From: Pedobacter sp. D749
Lineage (GTDB): Bacteria; Bacteroidota; Bacteroidia; Sphingobacteriales; Sphingobacteriaceae
NCBI RefSeq assembly: GCF_019317285.1
Contig: NZ_CP079218.1
Coordinates: 4,464,001 to 4,528,000, forward strand
Reading direction: 5' to 3'
Length of the DNA stretch: 64,000 bases
Shown here in pieces: positions 18,669-27,828 of this stretch (within the stretch, counting starts at the first letter, position 1; each line of letters begins with the position of its first letter). The notes under the pieces are model-generated. The model was not told the DNA's origin. It did no database searches and worked only from the letters and a program-made list of their open reading frames with translations. The position numbers and the translations under genes were made by a program.

Positions 18669-19283
18669 TTATTTCTTTTTAGCTTCAGAGTTGGTAACCA
18701 ATAAAAACTTGTTTACACTTTGTTTCTGAAGTACATCAATAATCTTTTTAACTACCGGATATTCTTCTTTTGCATCACCTTTAATACTGATACGCATATC
18801 CTGATTATTAATCTCTTTAGTTGCTCTACGGGCGTTCAACACCCATGCATTCAACTGGTTGTCAGTCGAATCTGAAGGTATTCCAGGTTGAACCCCTGGT
18901 TTCATACGATCAGCACCATTTAAGGCAATAAGAGATTTTAAACTCTGGATCGGAACACCGAAACTTCCTATCGAAGAAAAGCGTTGTATTTCTAACGGAG
19001 TGAACGATATTTTGTACTGTTCGCCCATTAGTTCTAATGTTTTCGCTCTTACTTTGACCCCTGCTACTTCAAAGAAAACTTTCCCCTGCCCAATGGTTAA
19101 TATCGCATTGTTTTCTACGGGTACCTTAAACTCATACGTTGAGGAAGGTGTAGAAACGGCTAGTGGTTCTGGTTGCCTTGCTGTAGCAGTTAAGATGAAG
19201 AAAGTAAGTAACAATGATGCCACATCACACATGGCCGTCATATCTGTTACTGTACTTGTTCTTTTAACTTTAATTCTAGGCAT
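18669..19283 (-). CDS. exbD: ExbD/TolR family biopolymer transport protein (first copy)
   Basis: 204 residues, longer than its neighbour. Seen: the helix TDMTAMCDVASLLLTFFILT (20 residues, about 13-32) with the conserved Asp, then a periplasmic part with an internal insertion (about 95-150). The helix composition differs from that of the second ExbD, supporting distinct roles. Start at MPRIKVKRTS. Confidence 0.9.
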   Translation of the reverse strand: MPRIKVKRTSTVTDMTAMCDVASLLLTFFILTATARQPEPLAVSTPSSTYEFKVPVENNAILTIGQGKVFFEVAGVKVRAKTLELMGEQYKISFTPLEIQRFSSIGSFGVPIQSLKSLIALNGADRMKPGVQPGIPSDSTDNQLNAWVLNARRATKEINNQDMRISIKGDAKEEYPVVKKIIDVLQKQSVNKFLLVTNSEAKKK

Positions 19284-19362
19284 AATATTTTTTACTAGTT
19301 TTTAATAATGATGATCTTTTTTCCGGTTTTCCATAAAGCCGGTAAAAATTTTTTCAAAATTC

Positions 19363-20193
19363 TTATTTATGCGAACTAGCGTATGTTTGAACGATGCTGA
19401 AACCAGCCTCATCGATTGCGTATGTTAACTTGTCAATTTTAGAAGTTAAGATGTTGTACATGATAATTGCCACAGTAGATACCAAGATACCTGTTGCAGT
19501 ATTGATCAATGCCTCAGAGATACCTACCGCTAATGCTGACTGATCTGGAGCACCAGAGTTTGCTAAACCGGCGAATGCACGGATCATACCTGTTACTGTA
19601 CCCAATAAACCTACTAATGTACCGATTGATACCAAAGTTGCAATTACGGTTAAGTTTTGCTCTAACATTGGCATTTCTAAAGCTGTAGCTTCTTCAACCT
19701 CTTTTTGAATTGCAACAATTGATTGCTCAACATCCATGTTGGTATCAGCTTCAACTTCGCTGTATTTTTTCAAACCAGATTTAATTACGTTAGCAACTGA
19801 ACCTTGTTGTTTATCACACTCAGCTTTTGCAGCTTCGATGTTACCTGCGCTTAATAAACCTTGTACTTTGCGGATGAAAGTATCTAAGCTAGATTTTCCA
19901 CTTGCTTTACCAATAACGATGAAACGTTCGATAGAGAATACAATTACCACTAATAGTAATCCAACTAAGATTGCTACGATAGGGCCTCCTTTGTAAGCTG
20001 TTCCAAGATAGTTACCAGGTAATGGTAATTTCTCTCTGTCACCATCGATAAAGTTACTTCCTTCTCCGAATACGAATCTCCAAACACAGAATCCAATGAT
20101 AATACAAATTGGAATAACGAATGTTGCAAATACATTTGAAGCACTAGAAGAGCTCTCTTTTTTAACAGTTGTTGGTTTTGGTGCGTTTGCCAT
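19363..20193 (-). CDS. exbB: MotA/TolQ/ExbB proton channel protein
   Basis: Inner-membrane channel subunit of the TonB energising motor, first gene of the operon. 276 residues with a first helix near 20-42, a second near 74-92 and the C-terminal pair of helices in the conserved MotA_ExbB domain. Seen: LLGTVTGMIRAFAGLA (about 199-214) and ALINTATGILVSTVAIIMYN, which hold the Thr residues lining the channel. The N-terminal Ala/Ser/Thr-rich leader is longer than in E. coli ExbB. Confidence 0.93.
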   Translation of the reverse strand: MANAPKPTTVKKESSSSASNVFATFVIPICIIIGFCVWRFVFGEGSNFIDGDREKLPLPGNYLGTAYKGGPIVAILVGLLLVVIVFSIERFIVIGKASGKSSLDTFIRKVQGLLSAGNIEAAKAECDKQQGSVANVIKSGLKKYSEVEADTNMDVEQSIVAIQKEVEEATALEMPMLEQNLTVIATLVSIGTLVGLLGTVTGMIRAFAGLANSGAPDQSALAVGISEALINTATGILVSTVAIIMYNILTSKIDKLTYAIDEAGFSIVQTYASSHK

Positions 20194-20294
20194 TTTTTTT
20201 GAAATTTTAGTTTTAGTTCTTGTTTTTAATTTTTAGCTGTTTTTTTTCTTTTGTACAACACTCAACGTTTCATATCCGAAATTGTTGCGAAAAA

Positions 20295-20324
20295 CAAATT
20301 TATAAATTGATTTTAAATTACAAA
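20295..20324 (-). promoter_or_regulatory. Predicted promoter of the exbB operon
   Basis: Minus strand: TTTG (20321-20324), 18-base spacer, TAAATTTG (20295-20302). The spacer is slightly short for the phylum consensus, but both boxes are perfect. The leader before exbB would be about 95 bases, pyrimidine-poor and A-rich near the start. Confidence 0.5.
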
Positions 20325-20394
20325 TTAATAAATCAATAAGCAATTAAATCGTTACTTAGAATTTTGTTTCGGTAATTCACCATAGGTGTATAAC

Positions 20395-20421
20395 AAAAAA
20401 ATTGCCCCAGCCGAGGCAATT
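20395..20421 (-). terminator. Rho-independent terminator of pckA
   Basis: On the minus strand, AATTGCC and GGCAATT pair around a short GC-rich loop and are followed by a run of U. It lies about 70 bases after the pckA stop. Confidence 0.85.
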
Positions 20422-20492
20422 CTTTCACAATAAAAACTAAAAAAAAATCGAATTGCAAATTTTTCGTTCAAAAAATGCATTTTAAAGTGCAT

Positions 20493-22088
20493 TTAACATA
20501 ATTTTAACGCTTCGTGTCTGCTTTTTGGTACTTTTGTCAGTTCAAACTGCTTAAAATTTTCTGAGAAGGCATCTGCCAGTTGATAAGCTTTTAAAAAATA
20601 TTCTTCCTGATTACCCCATGTTTTAGAAGGGTCTAAAATATTATCTGGCACACCCGGACAAATTAGGGGCATCATTAATTTAAACACATGATGTTGTTTA
20701 TAATGGTGGTGATTTAAATCCCCGTTTAATGCAGCTTTGATCATTGCCCGGGTATAACTTAATTTCATCCTTTTACCAACACCGTAAGCTCCCCCACTCC
20801 ATCCTGTATTTACCAGCCAAACGTGTACCTGGTGCTTTTTCATTTTCTCGCCGAGTAAAGCAGCGTATTTTGAAGGATGCAATGGAAGAAAAGCTTTTCC
20901 GAAGCAAGCAGAAAACGTTAACTGAGGCTCAGTAACACCAGCCTCAGTTCCCGCAACTTTAGCGGTATAGCCACTCATAAAGTGAAACATGGCCTGCTCT
21001 ACGTTTAATTTTGATATTGGAGGCAATACACCAAATGCATCAGCGGTTAGGAAAAAAATATTTTTCGGCACTGCGGCAACAGATGGCAGGATAGCATTAT
21101 CAATATAATCTATAGGATAAGCTACACGCGTATTTTCTGTTTTATCAATATTGGAGTAATCAACATCTTTTGTTCCTGGGAAAAAGTTGATGTTTTCTAA
21201 TAATGAGCCAAATTTAATCGCCTTAAAAATCTGAGGTTCCTTTTCTGCTGTTAAATCAACACATTTTGCATAACAGCCACCCTCAAAGTTGAATACGGAA
21301 TCGTTACCCCAGCCATGCTCATCATCTCCGATTAAACCACGTTCGGGATCGGCAGACAAAGTGGTTTTACCCGTTCCAGACAAACCGAAGAAGATGGCAG
21401 TATCTCCATCTTTGCCTACATTGGCCGAACAGTGCATAGAAAGTGTATTTTTATATACTGGAAGAATGAAATTCAGCACGGAGAAGATTCCCTTTTTAAT
21501 TTCGCCTGTATAACCTGTTCCACCGATCAAAATCATTTTTTTAGTGAAATTGATGATGGAGAAATTTTCCTGACGGGTTCCATCAACAGCAGGATTGGCC
21601 AGAAAGCACGGAGCGGCAATAATCGTCCACTCTGGACTGCCTACTAAAGCATCTTCATCAGGACGGATGAATAAATTGTGAGCAAAAAGATTCTGATAAG
21701 CTGTTTCAGTAATTATGCGGATGGATATTGCATAATCCGGATCAGCACATGCCGAAGCATCACGTACATAGATTTTTTTGTCGCTAAGGTAACTGGTCAG
21801 CTTATTGAATAACTGGTCAAATTTTTCAGGACTGATTTTAATGTTTACATCTCCCCACCAAACCTGGTCTTCGGTTATACTGTCGCACACGATAAACCTG
21901 TCTTTAGGCGAACGTCCGGTAAATTTACCGGTATCAATGGCCAGCGCTCCCGATGCCGCCATTGTACCTTCTTTATTTAATAATGCTTCATCAATCAACT
22001 CTTTTGGAGACAACTGGTACTTTACAGCAATGTTCTCGCCTAGATTTAAATAGCTTAAATCTGGCGTTTGCAGTTTCTTTTTGCTCAT
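20493..22088 (-). CDS. pckA: Phosphoenolpyruvate carboxykinase (ATP)
   Basis: Converts oxaloacetate and ATP to PEP, CO2 and ADP; the entry to gluconeogenesis. 531 residues, normal length. Seen: the kinase-1a P-loop FFGLSGTGKTTLSADP (about 228-243), the metal-binding GDDEHGW just after, RSPKDRF (54-60) for substrate binding, and the NTGWSGGAYGVGKRMKL region near 425-441. Monocistronic: its own terminator lies downstream and the next gene upstream is divergent. Confidence 0.98.
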   Translation of the reverse strand: MSKKKLQTPDLSYLNLGENIAVKYQLSPKELIDEALLNKEGTMAASGALAIDTGKFTGRSPKDRFIVCDSITEDQVWWGDVNIKISPEKFDQLFNKLTSYLSDKKIYVRDASACADPDYAISIRIITETAYQNLFAHNLFIRPDEDALVGSPEWTIIAAPCFLANPAVDGTRQENFSIINFTKKMILIGGTGYTGEIKKGIFSVLNFILPVYKNTLSMHCSANVGKDGDTAIFFGLSGTGKTTLSADPERGLIGDDEHGWGNDSVFNFEGGCYAKCVDLTAEKEPQIFKAIKFGSLLENINFFPGTKDVDYSNIDKTENTRVAYPIDYIDNAILPSVAAVPKNIFFLTADAFGVLPPISKLNVEQAMFHFMSGYTAKVAGTEAGVTEPQLTFSACFGKAFLPLHPSKYAALLGEKMKKHQVHVWLVNTGWSGGAYGVGKRMKLSYTRAMIKAALNGDLNHHHYKQHHVFKLMMPLICPGVPDNILDPSKTWGNQEEYFLKAYQLADAFSENFKQFELTKVPKSRHEALKLC

Positions 22089-22411
22089 AACAATAAGTTA
22101 GTTAGTGGAGCAAAGGTAAAGACTTATGTTGCACAAAAACGAGTTTTAAAACATAATTTTTTACATATTGTAGCAAATACACTATGATTTAAACACCTCA
22201 TTTACAATATATTAAAAAGTATTTTTGATTATAAAAAATTTTAAAAAAATACACTAAGTTAAATTTGGTAAATGGTTTTAGCGTGTTTATTATTTCAAAA
22301 GATAAGACCAGACTTTAAATACTTATATATCTTTAATAACAGAGTAAAAGATTAACATACCATCTGGAAATGAATTAAAGATTATACTTTTATCTGGTAA
22401 CATGATCAAAA
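22089..22411. other. Divergent intergenic region upstream of pckA
   Basis: 323 AT-rich bases between pckA and a plus-strand orphan gene. On the minus strand TACCTTTG (22111-22118) fits the -7 box of a Bacteroidota promoter 22 bases before pckA; a TTTG upstream of it is only 15 bases away, so the -33 element is weak or absent. No RNA gene or repeat recognised. Confidence 0.5.
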
Positions 22412-23218
22412 ATGAACTGGGAAATACTTAGAAAAAAGATATATTATATTGATGGCTCTTTAAGGGATATCTATGTTAAAAATACTAGCATGGAAGATTG
22501 GGAGAAATGGATAGATCTCATCAATACTAAATATGAATTGAAATTTTATAATATCCACACGGGTGAAACTGAAAGCCAGATTGATAAAAGCATGGTATTC
22601 GATTATTGGAATGGAAAAACAGACTTATTGAGTAATGTTACCATACATTTGAAAGATATCCTAATTAAGTGCTACTTTTTCGGTGGCGATGAAATTGAAA
22701 ATGATATTACCCCTTCAGAAATTAATTCGATCGAAGACCATAATAGGCTGGTGGATTATTTAAAAGATGTTTCTGCCTGCTTAGGTAAAGAAGTTATTTT
22801 AACTCCTGAAAATTTTTCGGAAGACGATAAGAAATTAATTATTGTTAATGAAAACGGAATAGAGCTAGATTTACAGGATTATCCGAATTTACAAGATTGT
22901 CCAAGTCTTAATTACCTAAATCAGGATAAAATTAAAAAAGATAGCACAAAGAGTTTATCAATCATCTCGTTAGCAATCTTATTATTATTAATCTGGAATA
23001 TAGTCCCAATAATACAGGCTAGAATACAGTTGGTCAATGATTTTATCCCTTACAATATTATTTATGAAGTAGCCAAACCTTATATCTACATCAGTTCTGT
23101 TTTGATTTTTGCTAACATTACAGCATTAATATTATTCTTCCTTAAGAAATACTTACCAGTTGTTATTTTGGGTAATATTACTTTTTGTATTTATGTAGTA
23201 TATATATATTTGAAGTAA
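22412..23218 (+). CDS. Uncharacterised protein with C-terminal membrane helices
   Basis: 268 residues, family not recognised. The first 180 residues are soluble, acidic and rich in Ile, Asn and Asp. The last 80 hold about three hydrophobic segments (around 186-205, 222-246 and 248-267), so the protein is probably a C-terminally anchored membrane protein with its soluble domain in the cytoplasm. Its base composition is more AT-rich than its neighbours, and it stands alone between pckA and the thr region, followed directly by repeats. It may be recently acquired. Confidence 0.6.
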   Translation: MNWEILRKKIYYIDGSLRDIYVKNTSMEDWEKWIDLINTKYELKFYNIHTGETESQIDKSMVFDYWNGKTDLLSNVTIHLKDILIKCYFFGGDEIENDITPSEINSIEDHNRLVDYLKDVSACLGKEVILTPENFSEDDKKLIIVNENGIELDLQDYPNLQDCPSLNYLNQDKIKKDSTKSLSIISLAILLLLIWNIVPIIQARIQLVNDFIPYNIIYEVAKPYIYISSVLIFANITALILFFLKKYLPVVILGNITFCIYVVYIYLK

Positions 23219-23233
23219 TTATACTCGTTTATA

Positions 23234-23552
23234 CCCCCGCCCTGCGGGCACCCTTCCAAAAGAGGGGAATAATTAGACGCAGGAAAGGCAACGCACTTCA
23301 ATAGTAGCACCAACCCGTATTAAATAAACCTGATAAAAGCGGCAGCTCCCGATATCACCAACAACAAAACAGCACCACCATCGGGACTAAAGCGGTTAGC
23401 AGGACTGCACTACCCAAAAAGCTACTGCAGCATCTTTTATAAAAAGGATAAAGATTGTAATACCTTTAATTATTGAAAAATTTAAAAGGAGAAGTGATTG
23501 TAGCGTCTTTAACCACCCCGCCCTGCGGGCACCCCTCCAAAGGAGGGGAATA
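23234..23552. repeat. Pair of GC-rich hairpin repeats
   Basis: Two near-identical copies of a roughly 38-base unit at 23234-23272 and 23515-23552, each containing CCCGCCCTGCGGGCACCC followed by a small hairpin CCTCC-AAAG-GAGGGG (imperfect in the first copy). The unit is a GC-rich island in AT-rich DNA and is recognisable as a recurrent Bacteroidota intergenic repeat. The 240 bases between the copies hold no supported gene. Confidence 0.7.
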
Positions 23553-23614
23553 ATACGGCTATTTCATTTACTTAAACGTTTTAATAGAAATTTCGAAATA
23601 AAATTGAAAAAACA

Positions 23615-23647
23615 TTTGCATTTTAAAAAAATAATCTCCTACTTTAC
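23615..23647 (+). promoter_or_regulatory. Predicted promoter of the thr leader and operon
   Basis: TTTG (23615-23618), 21-base spacer, TACTTTAC (23640-23647), close to the consensus TTTG-N19-21-TAnnTTTG. Transcription would begin just before the leader peptide start at 23673. A small palindrome GTGTAC-AAA-GTACAC (23650-23664) lies at the predicted start of the RNA. Confidence 0.5.
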
Positions 23648-23672
23648 GGTGTACAAAGTACACAAAGACAAG

Positions 23673-23738
23673 ATGAATTTTAACACTTCGATTATTACAA
23701 CGATTATTATTACCACCGGTATAAACCAGCGGGGCTAA
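23673..23738 (+). CDS. thrL: Threonine-operon leader peptide (ThrL-like)
   Basis: A 21-codon frame beginning MNFNTS, continuing with the core IITTIIITTG and ending INQRG, then TAA. Eleven of 21 residues are Thr (5) or Ile (6). It closely resembles in design the E. coli thr leader, whose core is also an alternation of Thr and Ile. It lies downstream of a matching promoter and 34 bases before a strong terminator hairpin, ahead of thrA. When charged tRNA-Thr or tRNA-Ile is scarce the ribosome would stall in the core, freeing the CGGGGC at the end of the frame. The frame is too short to be called by normal gene finders. Confidence 0.85.
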   Translation: MNFNTSIITTIIITTGINQRG

Positions 23739-23772
23739 TTTGTTGTAAATTGAAAAAACATAAAACACAGAG

Positions 23773-23806
23773 AGCGTCCCGATGAAAGTCGGGACGCTTT
23801 TTTTTT
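23773..23806 (+). terminator. Attenuator terminator upstream of thrA
   Basis: A perfect ten-base-pair stem AGCGTCCCGA/TCGGGACGCT (23773-23782 with 23789-23798), loop TGAAAG, followed by nine T. The bases GTCCCG in its 5' arm can instead pair with CGGGGC at 23730-23735, over the last codons of the leader peptide, with one G-U pair. That gives the alternative, antiterminating structure expected of a ribosome-mediated attenuator. Confidence 0.85.
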
Positions 23807-23891
23807 AACCATGCTGAATGAAACCTGTACAAACGAGCATTTTAAACCATAGATCGGTGTAGCAACAAACAGTTAAACCCAATATAAACTA

Positions 23892-26345
23892 ATGAAAGTA
23901 CTCAAATTCGGCGGCACATCCGTAGGTTCGGCCGAGAACATTAAAACCCTCTTACGCCTGGTTGGCGAAGAAAAACAGAAGAACAGCCCGGTAGTTGTAT
24001 TATCGGCAATGAGCGGCGTAACCAATTTGCTTACCGATATGGCCGAAATGGCCGAGCGGGGTGAAGATTACGATGCCCATTTAAAAGAAATCGAAGCAAA
24101 ACACTTTGCTGTAATCCGCATGCTTTTACCAGCGGCTGCACAGAACCCTGTGTTTACACGCCTAAAAATCTTTTTTAACGAACTGGAAGATCTACTACAG
24201 GCAGTGACTAATCTGCGTGAACTGAGCTTGCAGACCAAAGACCAGATTTTAAGCTATGGCGAACGTTGTTCTACTTTTATGATCAGCCACATTGCTTCTC
24301 AAAATTTTGGTGATGCGCTTTATGTAAATGGTTCTGAACTGATTAAAACAGACAGCAACTTCGGTCAGGCTAAAGTAGATACTGAATTGACCGAAATGCT
24401 GATCAACAATTTTTACCAGGAAAATAAGGATAAGGTCCTTTTTGTAACCGGTTTTATTGCCAGTAATGCGGCAGGTAGGGTAACTACATTAGGTCGTGGT
24501 GGGTCTGACTATACCGCAGCCGTTTGGGGAGCAGCCTTAAATGCAACGGAAATAGAAATCTGGACGGATGTAAATGGTATGATGACGGCTGATCCAAGAA
24601 TCGTAAAAAAAGCCTTCTCTTTACCAGAGCTGAGTTATACTGAAGCTATGGAATTAAGTTATTTTGGTGCAAAAGTGATTTATCCGCCCACCATGATCCC
24701 TGCTTTTATGAAAAAAATACCGATTGTGATTAAAAACACATTCGAACCGGATTTTGCAGGAACCTATATTAAAAGTGATGTAAAAACTTCAAACTTACCT
24801 ATAAAAGGAATTTCTTCTATTGATCAGATCAGCATTATCAACCTGACCGGAAGTGGCATGGTGGGTAAGGCAGGTTTTAGCGGAAGATTATTCTCACTAC
24901 TTTCGCGCGAACAGATTAATGTGGTATTGATTACCCAATCTTCATCAGAACATAGCATAACTTTCGCAGTTAAACCAACGGACGCTTCGCAGGCCATTTC
25001 CCTGATCAAAAAAGAATTCGAACTGGAGCTAGATGCTAAAAAACTGGAACTACCAGAGGTTGAAAGTAACTTAGCGGTATTGGCTATTGTTGGTGAAAAC
25101 ATGAAACGTACCCCAGGCATGAGCGGTCGTTTATTTAATGCGCTTGGCCGTAACGGTATTAATGTTAGGGCTATTGCACAGGGCTCTTCAGAGTATAACA
25201 TCTCGGTAATTATCAGCAAAGATGATTTATCTAAAGCCGTAAATGCAGTACACGATGCTTTTTTTACCGACCTGAAAAGAACATTAAATGTTTTCTGCCT
25301 GGGCACCGGAAACATTGGCAAAACCTTATTTAACCAATTGAAAGAGCAAATGCCATTCCTGGCAGAAAATAATGACTTACAGGTTAAGGTTGCAGGCATT
25401 AGCAATACAAGAAAAATGATTTTCAATTCTGATGGTCTATCGTTAGAAAATTGGGAGTCGGAATTGAATGCAAATGGTGAACAGGCCGATTTAGCTGGCT
25501 TTGTTGCTAAAATGAAAGCTTTAAACTTACCCAACTGTGTTTTTGTAGATAACACCGCAGCGGAATCGCCGATAGCATTTTATCAAGGCATTTTTGAGAG
25601 CAGCATTTCCGTAGTAACCTGCAATAAAAAAGGAAATTCGGCAGATTATGCCCAATATAAATCATTCAAAGATACCGCCCGTAAATTCGGTGTCGATTTT
25701 TATTATGAAACCAATGTTGGTGCCGGCTTACCTATTATACGCACACTAAAAGAATTAATGATGAGCGGCGATAAGGTTGCCCGGATTGAGGCTATTTTAT
25801 CAGGAACCATTTCTTACATCTTCAATAATTTTAAGGGTGAAGCTGGTTTTTACGAAACCGTAAAAGAAGCACAGGAATTGGGTTATACTGAGCCAGATCC
25901 ACGTGACGACCTAAACGGAAAAGATTTTATGCGTAAAATGTTAATCCTTGCACGCGATGCGGGTTATCCATTGGAAGCCAGTGATGTGAAAATCGATAAC
26001 ATTTTACCTGAAGCCTGTTTAAATGCAAATTCTGTAGAGGATTTCTATTCTGAATTGCAAGCGAACGCTGCTTATTTCGAAAACCTGAAGAATACCGCAG
26101 CCAATGAAGGAAAGGTTTTACGCTATATCGGTAAACTGGAAGATGGCAATGTAGAAATCAGCTTGCAAATGGTGGATGATACTCATCCTTTTTATATGCT
26201 ATCTGGAAGTGATAATATTATTTCTTTCACTACAGATCGTTATAAATCTCGTCCATTGGTGGTTAAAGGCCCAGGTGCAGGTGCTGAAGTTACCGCTGCC
26301 GGTGTTTTTGCCGATATCATTAACGTAGGTACTTTAAACAACTAG
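23892..26345 (+). CDS. thrA: Bifunctional aspartokinase / homoserine dehydrogenase
   Basis: Catalyses the first and third steps from aspartate to threonine: phosphorylation of aspartate and reduction of aspartate semialdehyde to homoserine. 817 residues. Domains in order: aspartokinase (KFGGTSVGSAE at 4-14), a pair of ACT regulatory domains (about 310-460, with GKAGFSGRLF and TPGMSGRLFNALGRNGINV), then the NAD(P)-binding homoserine dehydrogenase (FCLGTGNIGKTLFNQL near 468-483) with the catalytic region around GAGLPIIRTLKEL. The ACT pair is the usual site of threonine feedback. It begins 85 bases after the attenuator terminator. Confidence 0.97.
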   Translation: MKVLKFGGTSVGSAENIKTLLRLVGEEKQKNSPVVVLSAMSGVTNLLTDMAEMAERGEDYDAHLKEIEAKHFAVIRMLLPAAAQNPVFTRLKIFFNELEDLLQAVTNLRELSLQTKDQILSYGERCSTFMISHIASQNFGDALYVNGSELIKTDSNFGQAKVDTELTEMLINNFYQENKDKVLFVTGFIASNAAGRVTTLGRGGSDYTAAVWGAALNATEIEIWTDVNGMMTADPRIVKKAFSLPELSYTEAMELSYFGAKVIYPPTMIPAFMKKIPIVIKNTFEPDFAGTYIKSDVKTSNLPIKGISSIDQISIINLTGSGMVGKAGFSGRLFSLLSREQINVVLITQSSSEHSITFAVKPTDASQAISLIKKEFELELDAKKLELPEVESNLAVLAIVGENMKRTPGMSGRLFNALGRNGINVRAIAQGSSEYNISVIISKDDLSKAVNAVHDAFFTDLKRTLNVFCLGTGNIGKTLFNQLKEQMPFLAENNDLQVKVAGISNTRKMIFNSDGLSLENWESELNANGEQADLAGFVAKMKALNLPNCVFVDNTAAESPIAFYQGIFESSISVVTCNKKGNSADYAQYKSFKDTARKFGVDFYYETNVGAGLPIIRTLKELMMSGDKVARIEAILSGTISYIFNNFKGEAGFYETVKEAQELGYTEPDPRDDLNGKDFMRKMLILARDAGYPLEASDVKIDNILPEACLNANSVEDFYSELQANAAYFENLKNTAANEGKVLRYIGKLEDGNVEISLQMVDDTHPFYMLSGSDNIISFTTDRYKSRPLVVKGPGAGAEVTAAGVFADIINVGTLNN

Positions 26346-26349
26346 TACC

Positions 26350-26802
26350 ATGAATCCGGTTTTAGCACATAAAAATGAAATCCTAAGCTTGGTTGGTCAG
26401 GCAATGATTGATTTTGAAAGCATCACGGAAAAATCGTGGAACGATAAACCGCAGCCCTCAAAATGGTCTAAAAAAGAATTATTGGGTCATTTGATCGATA
26501 GTGCATCGAATAATATCCGTCGGTTAATTATAGGCCAGTATGAGCAGGGTGTTAAAATTGTTTATCATCAGGATGAATGGGTGCTTTATCAAAAGTATCA
26601 TGAGACAGCTATCGCCGATGTTAAAATGCTTTGGAAGTTGTTGAATAATCAGATTAGCCGGGTAATTGAAAACATTCCGGAAGAAAAGCTTCAGAATAAC
26701 TGTGATACCGGAAAAGGAAAAACAGAACTGCATACACTTTCTTATTTTATTGAAGATTACGTGATGCATTTAAAATATCATTTAAACCAAATAACTGCTT
26801 AA
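26350..26802 (+). CDS. DinB/YfiT-like metal-dependent four-helix protein
   Basis: 150 residues of the DinB superfamily. Seen: the first metal-ligand region ELLGHLIDSASNNIRR (about 42-57) and the C-terminal pair in DYVMHLKYHLNQ (about 137-148); together with a central His these give the three-histidine metal site of the fold. Some DinB-like proteins are thiol (bacillithiol) transferases, others are uncharacterised; substrate unknown here. It begins four bases after thrA and ends 21 bases before thrB, so it is embedded in the threonine operon. Confidence 0.85.
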   Translation: MNPVLAHKNEILSLVGQAMIDFESITEKSWNDKPQPSKWSKKELLGHLIDSASNNIRRLIIGQYEQGVKIVYHQDEWVLYQKYHETAIADVKMLWKLLNNQISRVIENIPEEKLQNNCDTGKGKTELHTLSYFIEDYVMHLKYHLNQITA

Positions 26803-26823
26803 CACGAGCTAAGCCAATTAATA

Positions 26824-27756
26824 ATGAAAAATAGTATAAAAGTTTTCGCTCCGGCAACGGTTGCAAATGTAGTGTGCGGTTTCGACGTACTGGGTTTTGC
26901 CGTAAACGAACCAGGCGATGAAGTTGAGATGCGTTTTACCGACACACCCGGAGTGGTGATCAAAAAAATTACCGGTGATGATGGCCGCCTGCCTTTAGAT
27001 GCCGCTAAAAATACAGTTAGTGCCAGTGTTCAGCATTACCTGCAGCACATTAACCGTTTAGATGTTGGTGTAGAAATTGAACTGCACAAAAAAATGCCTA
27101 TTGGTAGTGGACTGGGCTCAAGTTCGGCCAGTACTGTTGCTGGTTTATTTGCCATTAACAAACTGATGGGCGACTTATTAACAGCTAAAGAGCTGGTTCA
27201 TTTTGCCATGAAAGGTGAAGAACTTGCCTGTGGTTACGGCCATGCAGATAATGTTGCCCCTGCCTTATTGGGCGGTTTTGTACTGGTAAGAAGTTACGAA
27301 CCACTTGATGTAATTTCTTTACCTACTCCAGCAGGAATGTATGTTGCAATTGTTTACCCGGAAGTTGATGTACCGACTAAAGATGCACGCCAGATGATCC
27401 GCAGTAAGGTTGCCCTAAAGGATGCGGTTACCCAATGGGGAAACGTTGCTGGTCTGGTAAGTGGATTGTTCATGAATGATTTCGACTTAATTGGAAGAAG
27501 CATGAAAGATGTCCTGGTAGAGCCTACCCGCTCAATCCTAATCCCAGGTTTTGAAGAAATGAGAAAACTGGCGATGGAAAATGGCGCAATCGGTTTCGGA
27601 ATTTCAGGTTCTGGTCCTTCTGTTTTCGCCTTGACCAAAGATGAAGAAACAGCGAGAAAAATAACCAAATCGCAACAGCAGCACTTACATAAAATAAATA
27701 TTAACAGCAAAGCTTTTGTTTCTCCAGTTAACGCGGAAGGACCGAAAGTTATGTAA
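26824..27756 (+). CDS. thrB: Homoserine kinase
   Basis: GHMP-family kinase that phosphorylates homoserine. 310 residues. Seen: the ATP-binding glycine/serine loop PIGSGLGSSSASTVAGL (about 97-113), the N-terminal FAPATVANVVCGFDVLGFAV, and the C-terminal GIGFGISGSGPSVFAL-type motif (here AIGFGISGSGPSVFAL). It sits between the DinB-like gene and thrC in the order thrA-x-thrB-thrC. Confidence 0.97.
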   Translation: MKNSIKVFAPATVANVVCGFDVLGFAVNEPGDEVEMRFTDTPGVVIKKITGDDGRLPLDAAKNTVSASVQHYLQHINRLDVGVEIELHKKMPIGSGLGSSSASTVAGLFAINKLMGDLLTAKELVHFAMKGEELACGYGHADNVAPALLGGFVLVRSYEPLDVISLPTPAGMYVAIVYPEVDVPTKDARQMIRSKVALKDAVTQWGNVAGLVSGLFMNDFDLIGRSMKDVLVEPTRSILIPGFEEMRKLAMENGAIGFGISGSGPSVFALTKDEETARKITKSQQQHLHKININSKAFVSPVNAEGPKVM

Positions 27757-27828
27757 ATATGTAAAATGGGAGATGGATGATGTAAACCACATTTTCCATC
27801 ATCCATCTTACCTCATCCATTCTAAACA
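27757..27828. repeat. Mirrored-word tract between thrB and thrC
   Basis: A near-palindrome made of GATGGATGATG on one arm and CATCATCCATC on the other, with further partial copies of the word CATCC. It spans nearly the whole 72-base gap inside the operon. No U-run follows, so it is not an obvious terminator; it may set relative thrB/thrC expression through RNA processing (inference). Confidence 0.65.

Noticed and set aside
23568..23768. 66-codon minus-strand frame over the thr leader
   Set aside because: Overlaps the leader peptide and promoter in antisense; the sense leader explains the sequence far better.
24824..25555. 243-codon frame antisense to thrA
   Set aside because: Shadow of the strongly supported aspartokinase/homoserine dehydrogenase reading frame; no motif, no promoter.
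27354..27806. 150-codon frame antisense to thrB
   Set aside because: Shadow of homoserine kinase running into a word-tract repeat.
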